In this document: piece by piece, positions 6,933-15,112 of the stretch
Layout: every line of letters begins with the position of its first letter
How positions within the stretch are numbered: the first letter of the stretch is position 1
Assembly (NCBI GenBank): GCA_903863315.1
Contig: CAIPBN010000654.1
Span: forward strand, 1 to 26,488
Origin: an uncultured Verrucomicrobiota bacterium
GTDB lineage: Bacteria; Verrucomicrobiota; Verrucomicrobiia; Limisphaerales; SXTU01
Length of the DNA stretch: 26,488 bases
Direction of reading: 5' to 3'
The notes under the pieces: model-generated
Database searches by the model: none
What the model was told of the DNA's origin: nothing
What the model saw: the letters and a program-made list of their open reading frames with translations, nothing else
Position numbers and translations under genes: made by a program

Positions 6933-9425
6933 CTAGCTGGCCGCCACGGCACCCTCGGTGGAGTTCGGGGCGCTCTGGGTGAAGGTCAGCTTGCCGTCGG
7001 CGGCTGAAACCTGGACGGGTTCGCCGGGGTTCAAGTTGCCGCGCAGGAGTTCCTCGGCCAGGGGATCTTCGAGATGTTTCTCGACGCTGCGGCGCATGGG
7101 GCGCGCGCCGTATTGCGGATCAAAGCCTTTCTCCACGAGGAAGTCGGTGGCCTTGTCATCCAGCACCAGTTGGATGTTCTTGTGCTTGAGGCGTTCCATG
7201 ACCTTGTTGACCTCGAGGCCGAGAATGGTGATGAGGTCAGGCTTGGCGAGCTGCCGGAAGACGATGACGTCGTCGAGGCGGTTGAGGAACTCGGGGCGGA
7301 ACGACTTCTTGGCCTCGTCGAGCGTCTTCTCCCGCATCTTCTCGTAGTTCGTGTCGTCCTTCGCCGCGCCGAAGCCGATGACGTTGTTCTTCTTCAACGT
7401 TTCTGAGCCGACGTTCGAGGTGAGGAGAATGATAGTGTTGCGGAAGTCCACCACGCGGCCGGTGTTGTCGGTGAGTTTGCCCTCTTCCAGAATCTGGAGG
7501 AGCATGTTCATCGCGTCGGGGTGCGCCTTCTCAATCTCGTCGAAGAGGACGACACAATAGGGCTTGCGCCGCACCTGCTCGGTGAGCTGGCCGCCTTCCT
7601 CGTAACCCACGTAGCCCGGAGGCGCGCCGATGAGCCGCGAGACGGCGTGCTTCTCCATGTATTCGCTCATGTCGAGCTGGATGAGCGACTTGGAGTCGCC
7701 GAACATCTGCTCGGCCAGGGTCTTGGCGAGGAGCGTTTTGCCCACGCCCGTCGGACCCAGGAGCGCAAATGTGCCGATGGGGCGCTTCGGATCCTTCAAG
7801 TCTGCGCGGGAGCGGCGCAGCGCCTTGGCCATGGCCAGCACGGCGTCGGTCTGGCCGATGACCACCTTGGCGAGCACGTTCTCGACCTCGAGCAGGCGCG
7901 CGGTCTCGTCCTTCTCCATCCGTTTGAGCGGGATGCCCGTCCACTTGGACACGACGTGGAGGATTTCATCCTCGTCCACCTTGACCCGCTTCTCTTCCTT
8001 GGACTCGCGCCAGGATTTGAGCGTGGCCTCGAGCTTTTCCTTCGCCTGCTTTTCCTGATCGCGGAAGGAGGCGGCGCCTTCGAAGTCCTGATCCTTGATC
8101 GCGCGTTCCTTGCGATTCTTGAGCTCTTCGATGGCGGCCTCGAGATCCTTCAAGTCCGGCGGGCGGGTCATGGCTCCGATGCGGGCACGGGAACCGGCCT
8201 CATCCATCACGTCAATGGCCTTGTCCGGCAGGAACCGGCCGGTGATATAGCGGTCGGAGAGCTTCACGGAGGCCTCGACGGCGGCGTCCGTGATCTCGGC
8301 GCGGTGATGCTCCTCATACTTGGTGCGCAGCCCCTTGAGAATCGTGATGGCATCCTCGATGGAAGGCGGCTCCACCTTTACGGACTGGAAGCGGCGTTCC
8401 AAGGCCCCGTCCTTCTCGATGTATTTGCGGTATTCGTTCAGCGTGGTTGCACCGATGCACTGCATCTCGCCGCGGGACAGGGCGGGTTTGATGATGTTGC
8501 TGGCATCCATCGTGCCTTCGGCGCTGCCGGCCCCGACGATGGTGTGCATCTCGTCGATGAAGAGGATGATGTTCTTGTTCTTTCGGATCTCGTCCATCAC
8601 GGCCTTGATGCGTTCCTCGAACTGGCCGCGATACTTGGTGCCCGCGACCATCAGCGCCAAGTCCAGCACGATGACTCGCTTGTCGCGGAGAATCTCCGGC
8701 ACGTTGCCTTTCACGACCTCCTGAGCGAGGCCTTCGACGATGGCCGTCTTGCCCACGCCCGCCTCGCCGAGCAGCACGGGGTTGTTCTTCGTGCGGCGGC
8801 AGAGAATCTGGATCACGCGCTCGATTTCGGTCTTGCGCCCGATCACCGGGTCCATGTCGCCTTTGCGGGCGATCTCGGTGAGGTCGCGGCCGAAGGCTTT
8901 CAAGGCGGGCGTCTTGCTCTCGCCCTTCTTTTCGCCTTCCTTCTTTTCGCCTTCGCCGCCGCCGGCGGTTTCCTCGCCCTGATTCTGGAAGTTGGGATCG
9001 AGCTCCTTGAGGATCTCCTGCCGGACCAGCTCGATGTCGATGTCCAGGCTCTTGAGGACCTTCGCGGCGACGCCATCACCCTCACGCAACAGGCCGAGGA
9101 GGATGTGCTCGGTGCCGACGTAGGTGTGGTTGAGCGCCTTGGCCTCCTTGGAGGCGAGGGAGAGCACCTTTTTCACCCGGGGCGTGTAAGGAATGTTGCC
9201 CACCTGCTTCTGGTCCGGGCCGGTGCCGACCTGTTTCTCCACCTCCATGCGCACGGTTTCCAGATCGAGGCCCATCTTCTGGAGGACGTTCACGGCGACG
9301 CCCTGGCCGAGCTTGATCAGGCCCAGCAGCAAATGCTCCGTGCCAACGAAATTATGGTTGAACCGGTCCGCTTCCTTCCGCGCGAGGGCCAGCACTTGCT
9401 GTGCGCGCGGGGTGAAATTGCTCAT
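6933..9425 (-). CDS. clpC: ClpC, AAA+ unfoldase of the Clp protease
   Basis: A protein of 830 residues from the chosen start MSNFTPRAQQVL, which is the conserved ClpC N-terminus. In-frame ATGs at 9440 and 9524 would add 5 or 33 residues. It has two Clp-N repeats (about 1-145), then a charged Gly/Glu/Lys linker. D1 has Walker A GEAGVGKT (220-227) and Walker B LFIDE (288-292). A UVR-type middle region follows (about 428-465, with IKDQDFEGAASFRDQEK), then D2 with Walker A GPTGVGKT (557-564), sensor and C-terminal domains. The short UVR-bearing middle region marks ClpC rather than ClpB. ClpC unfolds substrates and feeds them to ClpP in the cytosol. No adaptor gene (mcsA, mcsB) or clpP is adjacent. 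Transcription runs leftward from a promoter region shared divergently with the sugar dehydrogenase gene and ends at the 6881-6915 hairpin. Confidence 0.95.
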   Translation of the reverse strand: MSNFTPRAQQVLALARKEADRFNHNFVGTEHLLLGLIKLGQGVAVNVLQKMGLDLETVRMEVEKQVGTGPDQKQVGNIPYTPRVKKVLSLASKEAKALNHTYVGTEHILLGLLREGDGVAAKVLKSLDIDIELVRQEILKELDPNFQNQGEETAGGGEGEKKEGEKKGESKTPALKAFGRDLTEIARKGDMDPVIGRKTEIERVIQILCRRTKNNPVLLGEAGVGKTAIVEGLAQEVVKGNVPEILRDKRVIVLDLALMVAGTKYRGQFEERIKAVMDEIRKNKNIILFIDEMHTIVGAGSAEGTMDASNIIKPALSRGEMQCIGATTLNEYRKYIEKDGALERRFQSVKVEPPSIEDAITILKGLRTKYEEHHRAEITDAAVEASVKLSDRYITGRFLPDKAIDVMDEAGSRARIGAMTRPPDLKDLEAAIEELKNRKERAIKDQDFEGAASFRDQEKQAKEKLEATLKSWRESKEEKRVKVDEDEILHVVSKWTGIPLKRMEKDETARLLEVENVLAKVVIGQTDAVLAMAKALRRSRADLKDPKRPIGTFALLGPTGVGKTLLAKTLAEQMFGDSKSLIQLDMSEYMEKHAVSRLIGAPPGYVGYEEGGQLTEQVRRKPYCVVLFDEIEKAHPDAMNMLLQILEEGKLTDNTGRVVDFRNTIILLTSNVGSETLKKNNVIGFGAAKDDTNYEKMREKTLDEAKKSFRPEFLNRLDDVIVFRQLAKPDLITILGLEVNKVMERLKHKNIQLVLDDKATDFLVEKGFDPQYGARPMRRSVEKHLEDPLAEELLRGNLNPGEPVQVSAADGKLTFTQSAPNSTEGAVAAS

Positions 9426-9692
9426 GGCTTCGTCGCTCATGGGTTGAAATTGCAGCGGTAAAGTTTCTTTGTCCAGTATTCCCATCGGATGACCGATCTG
9501 GTGGTCGAATCCCCGGCCGGGCAATGCTCACGGTTGGGAGGCTTGCAAACATTGCCGCCGTGAGTCGGCGGGGCAGGTTTTGCTTTCCATCATCTTGCTC
9601 CGCAGATACAACCATCCGTGAAGTCACGCGCGACAAACACCGCTCATTGCGGGGCAAACACCCGGTTTCGCGCCTGACTGTCGAACCATCGC
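9426..9692. promoter_or_regulatory. Divergent intergenic region, clpC / sugar dehydrogenase
   Basis: This 267-bp gap separates two divergently transcribed genes and must hold their promoters. I see no convincing -35/-10 pair, no CtsR-like or CIRCE-like heat-shock operator and no long inverted repeat. Both genes start without a strong Shine-Dalgarno sequence. Confidence 0.4.
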
Positions 9693-10976
9693 ATGAAAAT
9701 CGGCATCATTGGACTTGGCTACGTCGGACTTCCTCTATCCCTGCAATTCGCCCGCTCCGGCGTGGAGGTCACCGGCCTCGACGTTGATGACCGGAAGGTC
9801 GTCGCGCTGAATGCGGGCAAGAGCTACATCGAACACATCCCGGCGGCGGCGATTCAGGAGCAGGTCAACGCCAAGCGCTTCCGCGCGACCGCGGACTTCT
9901 CCGCCATCAAGAAGCTCGACGCCGTCATCATCTGCGTCCCGACTCCGCTCAACAAAAACCGCGAACCCGACATCAGCTACATCATCAAGTCCGGCGAGGC
10001 CATCCTGCCGCACGTCCACAAGGGTCTGCTCGTGGTGCTCGAATCCACGACTTATCCCGGCACGACGGATGAGGACTTGCGCGCCGTGCTCGAGCGCAAC
10101 GGCATGAAGGCGGGCGTGGACTTCAACCTCGCCTTTTCCCCCGAGCGCGAAGATCCCGGTAACCCCAACAGCATCGTTGCGCAGATCCCCAAAGTCGTCG
10201 GCGGCCTTACGCCGGCCTGCTTGCAGCGCGCGGTCGAGCTTTACGGCAAGGCCATCAAGACCATCGTGCCGGTCTCTTCCTGCCGTGCCGCCGAGGCGAC
10301 CAAGCTGCTCGAGAACATCTTCCGCGGCGTGAACATCGCGCTGGTGAACGAACTCAAGCAGGTCTATGCCGCGATGGGCATTGATGTGTGGGAGGTCATC
10401 AATGCGGCGAAGACCAAACCGTTCGGCTACATGGCTTTCTATCCCGGCCCCGGTCTTGGCGGGCATTGCATCCCGATTGATCCATTCTACCTCACGTGGA
10501 AGGCACGCGAGTATGGGCAGAACACCAAGTTCATCGAGCTGGCCGGCGAGGTGAACACCGCCATGCCGATGTATGTGGTGCATCGTCTGCAAGAGGCGCT
10601 CAACTCGAAGAAAAAATCCCTCAACGGCAGCAAGGTTCTCATCGTTGGCCTGGCCTACAAGGCGAACGTAGACGACGACCGCGAGTCGCCCAGCTACGTG
10701 CTGCTCGACCTCTTCAAGGAGCGCGGCGCGAAGGTCGCCTACTACGATCCGCATGTGCCCGTCATTCGCCCCAGCCGCGAGCATGGTCACTGGGCCGGCA
10801 CCAAGTCCGTGCCGTGGACCAAGAAGAGCATCGGCAGCTACGATGCCGTGGTCATCTCCACGAACCACAAAAAGACCAACAATCAGGATATCGCCGATTG
10901 GGCGCAGCTTGTGGTGGACACCCGCAACGCCATGGCGGACGTGAAGGTGAAGGCTGGGAAAGTGTGGAAGGCCTGA
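9693..10976 (+). CDS. wbpA: UDP-N-acetylhexosamine 6-dehydrogenase (WbpA/TviB type)
   Basis: A protein of 427 residues, the full length for nucleotide-sugar dehydrogenases. The NAD-binding motif GLGYVG lies at 7-12 with the acidic end of strand 2 at D30 (TGLDVDD). The middle domain has the conserved EATKLLENIFRGVNIALVNE (201-220), with Lys204 and Asn208, and the catalytic cysteine Cys259 in GPGLGGHCIPIDP. The C-terminal domain has VLIVGLAYKANVDDDRESP. The SYIEHIP segment near residues 44-50 resembles WbpA-type UDP-GlcNAc dehydrogenases more than UDP-glucose dehydrogenases. It would oxidise C6 of UDP-GlcNAc or UDP-GalNAc to the uronic acid in two NAD-dependent steps in the cytosol. The next gene is a WbpP-type 4-epimerase, the same pairing as TviB/TviC of Vi antigen. 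The choice between GlcNAc and GalNAc as substrate is inferred. Confidence 0.85.
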   Translation: MKIGIIGLGYVGLPLSLQFARSGVEVTGLDVDDRKVVALNAGKSYIEHIPAAAIQEQVNAKRFRATADFSAIKKLDAVIICVPTPLNKNREPDISYIIKSGEAILPHVHKGLLVVLESTTYPGTTDEDLRAVLERNGMKAGVDFNLAFSPEREDPGNPNSIVAQIPKVVGGLTPACLQRAVELYGKAIKTIVPVSSCRAAEATKLLENIFRGVNIALVNELKQVYAAMGIDVWEVINAAKTKPFGYMAFYPGPGLGGHCIPIDPFYLTWKAREYGQNTKFIELAGEVNTAMPMYVVHRLQEALNSKKKSLNGSKVLIVGLAYKANVDDDRESPSYVLLDLFKERGAKVAYYDPHVPVIRPSREHGHWAGTKSVPWTKKSIGSYDAVVISTNHKKTNNQDIADWAQLVVDTRNAMADVKVKAGKVWKA

Positions 10977-10981
10977 TCCCC

Positions 10982-11043
10982 TTACGCATTACGCATTGCG
11001 TTTTATCGCCCGACCCAACTGCGTGATTCGTAACTGCGTAAAA
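10982..11043. repeat. Imperfect inverted repeat of TTACGCA units
   Basis: The gap between the dehydrogenase and the epimerase genes is nearly filled by an imperfect inverted repeat. The left arm (10982-11001) reads TTACGCATTACGCATTGCGT. The right arm (11019-11043), read on the other strand, starts TTTACGCAGTTACGAATCACG. Both arms are built from ACGCA/TTACG units. It lies in an apparent operon, so it would be transcribed as a hairpin. It looks like a dispersed intergenic repeat. Confidence 0.55.
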
Positions 11044-11054
11044 CATAACTCCCC

Positions 11055-12083
11055 ATGAGTGCCTACGAAACCCTCCGTGCCGAGCTGAAGAAATCCTCGC
11101 GCACCTGGCTGGTCACCGGGGCCGCCGGCTTCATCGGTTCCAACCTCGTCGAGGCACTGCTCAAGCTCGACCAGCGCGTCGTCGGCCTCGACAACTTCGC
11201 TACTGGCCACCGCAAGAACCTTAATCAACTGAAGGACCTCGTCACCGCCAGCCAGTGGGAACGCTTCCGCTTCCTTGATGCCGATCTGCGCGTCAGCCAT
11301 CTGTGTCACGAGGCCTGCACCGGCGTGGACTACGTTCTACACCAGGGGGCGCTCGGCTCCGTGCCGCGCTCCGTGGCCGACCCAGTGACCAGCAACGAGG
11401 CCAACGTCCTCGGCTTCCTGAACATCATGCTCGCCGCGCGCGACGCGAAGGTGAAGCGCCTCGTGTATGCCTCCAGCAGCAGCGTCTATGGCGACCACCC
11501 GGACTTGCCCAAAGTCGAAGACAGAATCGGCAATGTCCTCTCGCCCTACGCGGCGACCAAGAAGTTCAACGAGATTTACGCCGACGTCTTCGCGCGCACC
11601 TACGGCTTCAAGGCCATCGGCCTGCGCTACTTCAACGTCTTCGGCCCACGCCAGGACCCCGACGGTGCCTACGCCGCCGTCATGCCCAAGTGGGTCGCCT
11701 CGCTGCTGAAGAAAGAACCCGTCTTCATCAACGGCGACGGCGAGACCAGCCGCGACTTCTGCTTCGTGGAAAACGTCGTGCAGGCCAACCTCCTCGCCGC
11801 CACCACGCAGAACGAGGACGCGCTGAACCAGGCCTACAACATCGCTGTGGGCGACCGCACCACGCTCAACGACCTCTACCGCGCCATCCACGACGGCCTG
11901 CGCCGGCGCAATCCCGCGCTCCCCGAGCAGAAGCCCACCTACCGCGACTTCCGCGTGGGCGACGTGCGCCATTCGCTCGCGAACGTGGACAAGGCTCGTC
12001 GCCTCCTCGGCTACGCGCCGACGCACACGATGCCACAGGGCCTCGAACTCGCGCTGGACTGGTATGTGGCGAATGTGGGTTAA
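11055..12083 (+). CDS. wbpP: UDP-N-acetylglucosamine / uronate 4-epimerase (WbpP/TviC type)
   Basis: A protein of 342 residues of the extended SDR family. The NAD-binding motif TGAAGFIG lies at 21-28, and the catalytic YxxxK is Tyr165-Ala-Ala-Thr-Lys169, preceded by the conserved YASSSSVYGD (138-147). LRYFNVFGPRQDP and the NGDGETSRDFCFVENVVQANLLA segment are strongly typical of WbpP/TviC enzymes. An N-terminal extension of about 15 residues before the Rossmann fold (SAYETLRAELKKSSRTWLVTG) is also a WbpP/TviC trait. The enzyme interconverts UDP-GlcNAc and UDP-GalNAc, or their uronic acids, in the cytosol. Next to a WbpA/TviB-like dehydrogenase it most likely supplies UDP-GalNAcA for a surface polysaccharide. 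The final substrate is an inference. Confidence 0.88.
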   Translation: MSAYETLRAELKKSSRTWLVTGAAGFIGSNLVEALLKLDQRVVGLDNFATGHRKNLNQLKDLVTASQWERFRFLDADLRVSHLCHEACTGVDYVLHQGALGSVPRSVADPVTSNEANVLGFLNIMLAARDAKVKRLVYASSSSVYGDHPDLPKVEDRIGNVLSPYAATKKFNEIYADVFARTYGFKAIGLRYFNVFGPRQDPDGAYAAVMPKWVASLLKKEPVFINGDGETSRDFCFVENVVQANLLAATTQNEDALNQAYNIAVGDRTTLNDLYRAIHDGLRRRNPALPEQKPTYRDFRVGDVRHSLANVDKARRLLGYAPTHTMPQGLELALDWYVANVG

Positions 12084-12122
12084 TCCCTGCGAATCACCAA
12101 CGCGCTGCCTCGTCATCACCCC

Positions 12123-12497
12123 ATGAACCTCGCCGACTTCAACGACGCCCAACGCCAGGCCCTGCTCGATTTGACCATGCTGGCCATGTATGCGGACGGC
12201 AACCTCGCCGCCGTCGAGGACGAGCAAGTCGGCCGCCTCCTCACTGCGCTCGGCTGCGACACCGACTATGACCGCGCCAAGCATTACGACGCCTCCATCT
12301 CGCGCATCAGCCGGCACTCGACCACGACGGACGCCGCGCGCGCCCACGCGAGCCAGTTGGCGAGACTGTTCACCTCGCCGGAGCACCGCCGCCAAGTGCT
12401 CGACGTGCTCGACGACGTGGTGACAAGCGACCGCAGCATCGCCGCGAAGGAGTGTGGCTTCCTGGATGTCGTCCGCGAGGCGCTGCAGATGCCGTGA
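12123..12497 (+). CDS. Small TerB-like helical protein
   Basis: A protein of 124 residues, soluble and predicted all-helical, with no signal peptide. The pattern FNDAQRQALLDLTMLAMYAD, a GNLAAVEDEQVGRLL segment and the later LDDVVTSDRSIAAKECGFLD resembles the TerB-like fold: helices in which acidic residues after a MADG-like turn can bind divalent metal. The first turn here is MYADGNLAAVEDE. TerB-like proteins occur in tellurite/stress and envelope systems, but their biochemical function is poorly known. It lies 39 bases after the epimerase gene on the same strand and is followed by a repeat element, so it may be the last gene of that transcript. The frame is supported by family resemblance and by its position; the role is unknown. 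Confidence 0.6.
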   Translation: MNLADFNDAQRQALLDLTMLAMYADGNLAAVEDEQVGRLLTALGCDTDYDRAKHYDASISRISRHSTTTDAARAHASQLARLFTSPEHRRQVLDVLDDVVTSDRSIAAKECGFLDVVREALQMP

Positions 12498-12525
12498 ATG
12501 GACTTTCACTTTCGACCGCCCCTCT

Positions 12526-12683
12526 CATTAGCGCCCGGCTTCAGTCGGGTGATTATCGGGGTGACATCTGCGGAGACTGTTTCAACGGTTTCCGTTTCGT
12601 GGGTCGAAGATGCTCCGGGAAGCCGTTGAAGCGGCTTCCCTCCTTGCTCCGACCTGACATCGGGCTGAAACCCGGTGTTAATG
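12526..12683. repeat. REP-like composite element with two nested inverted repeats
   Basis: This element fills most of a 238-bp gap. Its outer arms, 12526-12551 and 12658-12683, are inverted copies matching at 19 of 26 positions, and each contains its own small hairpin (CCCGGCTTCAGTCGGG; CGGGCTGAAACCCG). Inside lie two inverted copies of a second unit, 12572-12593 and 12618-12639, differing at 5 of 22 positions, all transitions. The right inner copy, extended by one base each side (12617-12640), forms a perfect 9-bp stem GGGAAGCCG/CGGCTTCCC. The design resembles BIME/REP elements mobilised in trans by a RAYT-type transposase. No transposase is in the window. Confidence 0.75.
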
Positions 12684-12735
12684 AAAGGTGCGCTAGACTT
12701 GAATCTCGCCTCGCTTCGTTCAGCCTCTCCGCGAC

Positions 12736-13617
12736 ATGACCGCCCCTGAACCGCACGTCAACGAACTCGCCGACTACGAGCGCGTCATCCGCCCGAAGAA
12801 AGGCCTCGTGGCCGTGGACTTCGACGAGTTGTGGCGCTACCGCGAGCTCTTCTGGTTCCTCGCCTGGCGCGACATCCTTGTGCGCTACAAGCAGGCCGTG
12901 CTCGGCGTCGCGTGGGCCGTGCTCAAGCCCTTCCTCACCATGGTCGTGTTCACCATCGTCTTCGGGAAGCTCGCGGGCTTCTCGGAGAAGAAGGGGATGA
13001 ACTTCGAGACCTACGCCGTGCTGACGCTGGCCGGGCTGCTCCCCTGGCAGTTCTTCGCCAACGCGATGGCCGAGAGCAGCAACTCGCTCGTCGGCTCGTC
13101 GAACATGATTTCCAAAATCTACTTCCCGCGCCTCATCATCCCGGCCAGCGCGGTCATCAGCGGCGCGGTGGACTTCGCCATCGGGCTGGTAATTTTGTTC
13201 GGCGTGATGATTTGGGCGGGTGTGAGTTGGCAGCTTCACTTGCTCCTGCTGCCGGTGTTCTTCCTCGTGGCGTTCGCCGCCGCGTTTGCCATCGGCCTCT
13301 GGCTCTCGGCGTTGAACGTGAAGTATCGCGACGTGAAATACATCGTGCCGTTCATCGTGCAAATGGGCCTCTACGCCAGCCCGGTGGCCTTCCCGTCCAG
13401 CCTCGTGCGCGAAAAGTTCGGCGACACGGTGTTCTTCCTCTTCAGTCTGAACCCGATGGTCGGGGTGATTGACGGCTTCCGCTGGTGCGTGCTGGGCGGG
13501 GCGTTCGAGCCGTATTGGCCGGGCTTCGGGGTGAGCATCGCGGTCATCGCCGCGCTGCTGGTCAGCGGCGCGCTCTACTTCCGCGGTGCGGAGAAGACGT
13601 TTGCGGATGTCATCTAG
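12736..13617 (+). CDS. wzm: Polysaccharide ABC exporter, permease subunit (Wzm)
   Basis: A protein of 293 residues with six hydrophobic segments, the usual ABC-2 permease design and length. Typical marks are the cytosolic N-terminal stretch ELFWFLAWRDILVRYKQAVL with GVAWAVLKPFLTMVVFTIVFG straight after it, GLLPWQFFANAMAESSNSLV, SKIYFPRLIIPAS, LSALNVKYRDVKYIVPFIVQ, and the late SLNPMVGVIDGFRW. These are shared by Wzm, KpsM and TagG permeases. It forms the inner-membrane channel that exports lipid-linked polysaccharide and pairs with the ATPase encoded 141 bases downstream. The gene starts 52 bases after the REP-like element, and its stop codon is inside the next inverted repeat. Confidence 0.92.
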   Translation: MTAPEPHVNELADYERVIRPKKGLVAVDFDELWRYRELFWFLAWRDILVRYKQAVLGVAWAVLKPFLTMVVFTIVFGKLAGFSEKKGMNFETYAVLTLAGLLPWQFFANAMAESSNSLVGSSNMISKIYFPRLIIPASAVISGAVDFAIGLVILFGVMIWAGVSWQLHLLLLPVFFLVAFAAAFAIGLWLSALNVKYRDVKYIVPFIVQMGLYASPVAFPSSLVREKFGDTVFFLFSLNPMVGVIDGFRWCVLGGAFEPYWPGFGVSIAVIAALLVSGALYFRGAEKTFADVI

Positions 13618-13742
13618 CCGCGAAAGGGCACAAAGAACACAGAGATGAAAATGACTTTCCTCCTCGTGCCAACGACAGGTCGAGCGTTGCTGGCTTCCAC
13701 CAATAGTTTTTCTTTGCGCTGCTTTGCGCTCTTTTGCGGCTA
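13615..13742. repeat. Inverted-repeat element between wzm and wzt
   Basis: The wzm-wzt gap is bounded by inverted arms of about 30 bp. The left arm, 13615-13644, begins TAGCCGCGAAAGGGCACAAA. The right arm, 13712-13742, read on the minus strand, begins TAGCCGCAAAAGAGCGCAAA. They align with a few mismatches and one gap. The first three bases of the left arm are the TAG stop of wzm. Arms made of CGCAAAG/CACAAAG units are a widespread style of intergenic repeat in this group (from memory). The 67-bp centre encodes nothing evident. Confidence 0.7.
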
Positions 13743-13758
13743 AAAATCTTCGCAGCCC

Positions 13759-14961
13759 ATGGCCAAGCCCATCATCAGCGTTCGCGGCATCTCCAAGCAG
13801 TATCGGCTCGGCGCGGCCAAGTCGCAGGACACCTTGCGCGACCAGCTCATGCACTGGGCGAAGAGCCTGGGCAAGGAGCAGGCGGACGCGAGTGAATCGT
13901 TCTGGGCGCTGCGCGACGTGTGCTTCGATGTGAAGCCCGGTGAGGTCATCGGCGTCATCGGGCGCAATGGCGCGGGCAAGTCCACGCTGCTCAAAGTCCT
14001 CAGCCAGATTACCGAGCCGACCGAAGGCGAAATTTACCTGCGCGGGCGGCTTGCCTCGCTGCTCGAAGTCGGCACGGGCTTCCATCAGGAACTCACCGGC
14101 CGCGAGAACATCTTCCTCAACGGCGTCATCCTCGGCATGACGCAGGCGGAGGTGCGCGCGAAGTTCGACGAGATTGTCGAGTTTGCCGAGGTCGGCAAGT
14201 TCCTCGACACGCCGGTGAAGCGCTATTCCTCTGGCATGTATGTGCTCCTGGCCTTCGCCGTCGCGGCGCATCTGGAACCGGAAATTCTCGTGGTGGATGA
14301 GGTGCTCGCCGTCGGCGACGCCGCCTTCCAGAACAAGTGCCTCGGCAAGATGCAGGACGTGGCGAAGAACCGCGGACGCACCGTCCTCTTTGTCAGCCAC
14401 AACATGGCCGCCGTGCAGGCGCTCTGCGGCCGCATCATCCACATGGGTGGCGGCCGCGTGCTGGGCGATGGCGACCCTGACACGCAGATCGGCGCGTATC
14501 TTGGCGAGGTCAAGAAGCCCCACACCGGCATTGCCGTGCCGCTGGGCAAGATCATCGAGTGCCGGCAACTGGAGTTCAGTCCCAACCCCATTGTCAGCGG
14601 GCAACCGTTGGAGTTCACGCTCGAACTCGGTGCGAAGCAGCGCACGCAGCTAATCGACTGCGCCATCCTGATTTACAGCGTCTATGGCCAGCGCGTGGCA
14701 ATCCTCGACCTGCGCACGACCAGCGGCCAGTTCACCATCGCACCGGACCAGCCGTTCCGCTGCACGGGCCGCATCAAGCACTTCCCGCTCGTCGAGGGTG
14801 ACTACCGCGTTGGCCTCTTCATGAACTGCTCCGAGTATTACAGCGATTACCACGACCTTGCTTCGCTGACCGTAAGCGCCGCGACCAAGGAAGGCGAGCT
14901 GGCCCCCTACGCCGCGCACTTCCGCGGGCTGGTGGAGCTGGAATACGAACTGAAGTTCTGA
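13759..14961 (+). CDS. wzt: Polysaccharide ABC exporter, ATPase with glycan-recognition C-terminus (Wzt)
   Basis: A protein of 400 residues. The nucleotide-binding domain (about 1-250) has Walker A GRNGAGKS (68-75), a divergent signature YSSGM (156-160) typical of Wzt/KpsT/TagH in place of LSGGQ, Walker B ILVVDE (176-181) with the family's VLAVGD, and the switch His214 in FVSHN. Residues 250-400 form an extra beta-rich domain (RQLEFSPNPIVSGQPLEFTL, later FPLVEGDYRVGLFMNCSEYY) like the Wzt C-terminal carbohydrate-binding domain. In E. coli O8/O9a-type systems that domain recognises the modified non-reducing end of the polymer before export. It powers Wzm, encoded just upstream. The extra domain suggests that the polymer is end-capped, but no capping enzyme is seen here. 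Confidence 0.93.
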   Translation: MAKPIISVRGISKQYRLGAAKSQDTLRDQLMHWAKSLGKEQADASESFWALRDVCFDVKPGEVIGVIGRNGAGKSTLLKVLSQITEPTEGEIYLRGRLASLLEVGTGFHQELTGRENIFLNGVILGMTQAEVRAKFDEIVEFAEVGKFLDTPVKRYSSGMYVLLAFAVAAHLEPEILVVDEVLAVGDAAFQNKCLGKMQDVAKNRGRTVLFVSHNMAAVQALCGRIIHMGGGRVLGDGDPDTQIGAYLGEVKKPHTGIAVPLGKIIECRQLEFSPNPIVSGQPLEFTLELGAKQRTQLIDCAILIYSVYGQRVAILDLRTTSGQFTIAPDQPFRCTGRIKHFPLVEGDYRVGLFMNCSEYYSDYHDLASLTVSAATKEGELAPYAAHFRGLVELEYELKF

Positions 14962-15112
14962 CCTTCGCAGGAGACGACGTCAGGGGTTTCCGATGTCCTC
15001 GCTGAAACAAGTTGGATGCCTCACGTCGGTTCCTATATCTCTCCGTGCTGCGCGGGTTGGACACCAGCCCGGCCTTCGGTGCATCATCCGCGCCCTGAAC
15101 TTCGACTAGAAC

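Noticed and set aside
7521..9461. A 646-codon plus-strand frame opposite clpC
   Set aside because: It mirrors the strongly conserved ClpC frame and has no family resemblance of its own.
12452..12739. A 95-codon plus-strand frame across the TerB-like gene end and the repeat
   Set aside because: Its residues such as NGFRF and GLKPGVN are the translation of the REP-like element, a common source of false small proteins.
12553..14604. A 683-codon open frame on the minus strand opposite wzm and wzt
   Set aside because: It has the Arg/His/Glu-rich composition of a shadow frame in GC-rich DNA and lies opposite two well-supported exporter genes.
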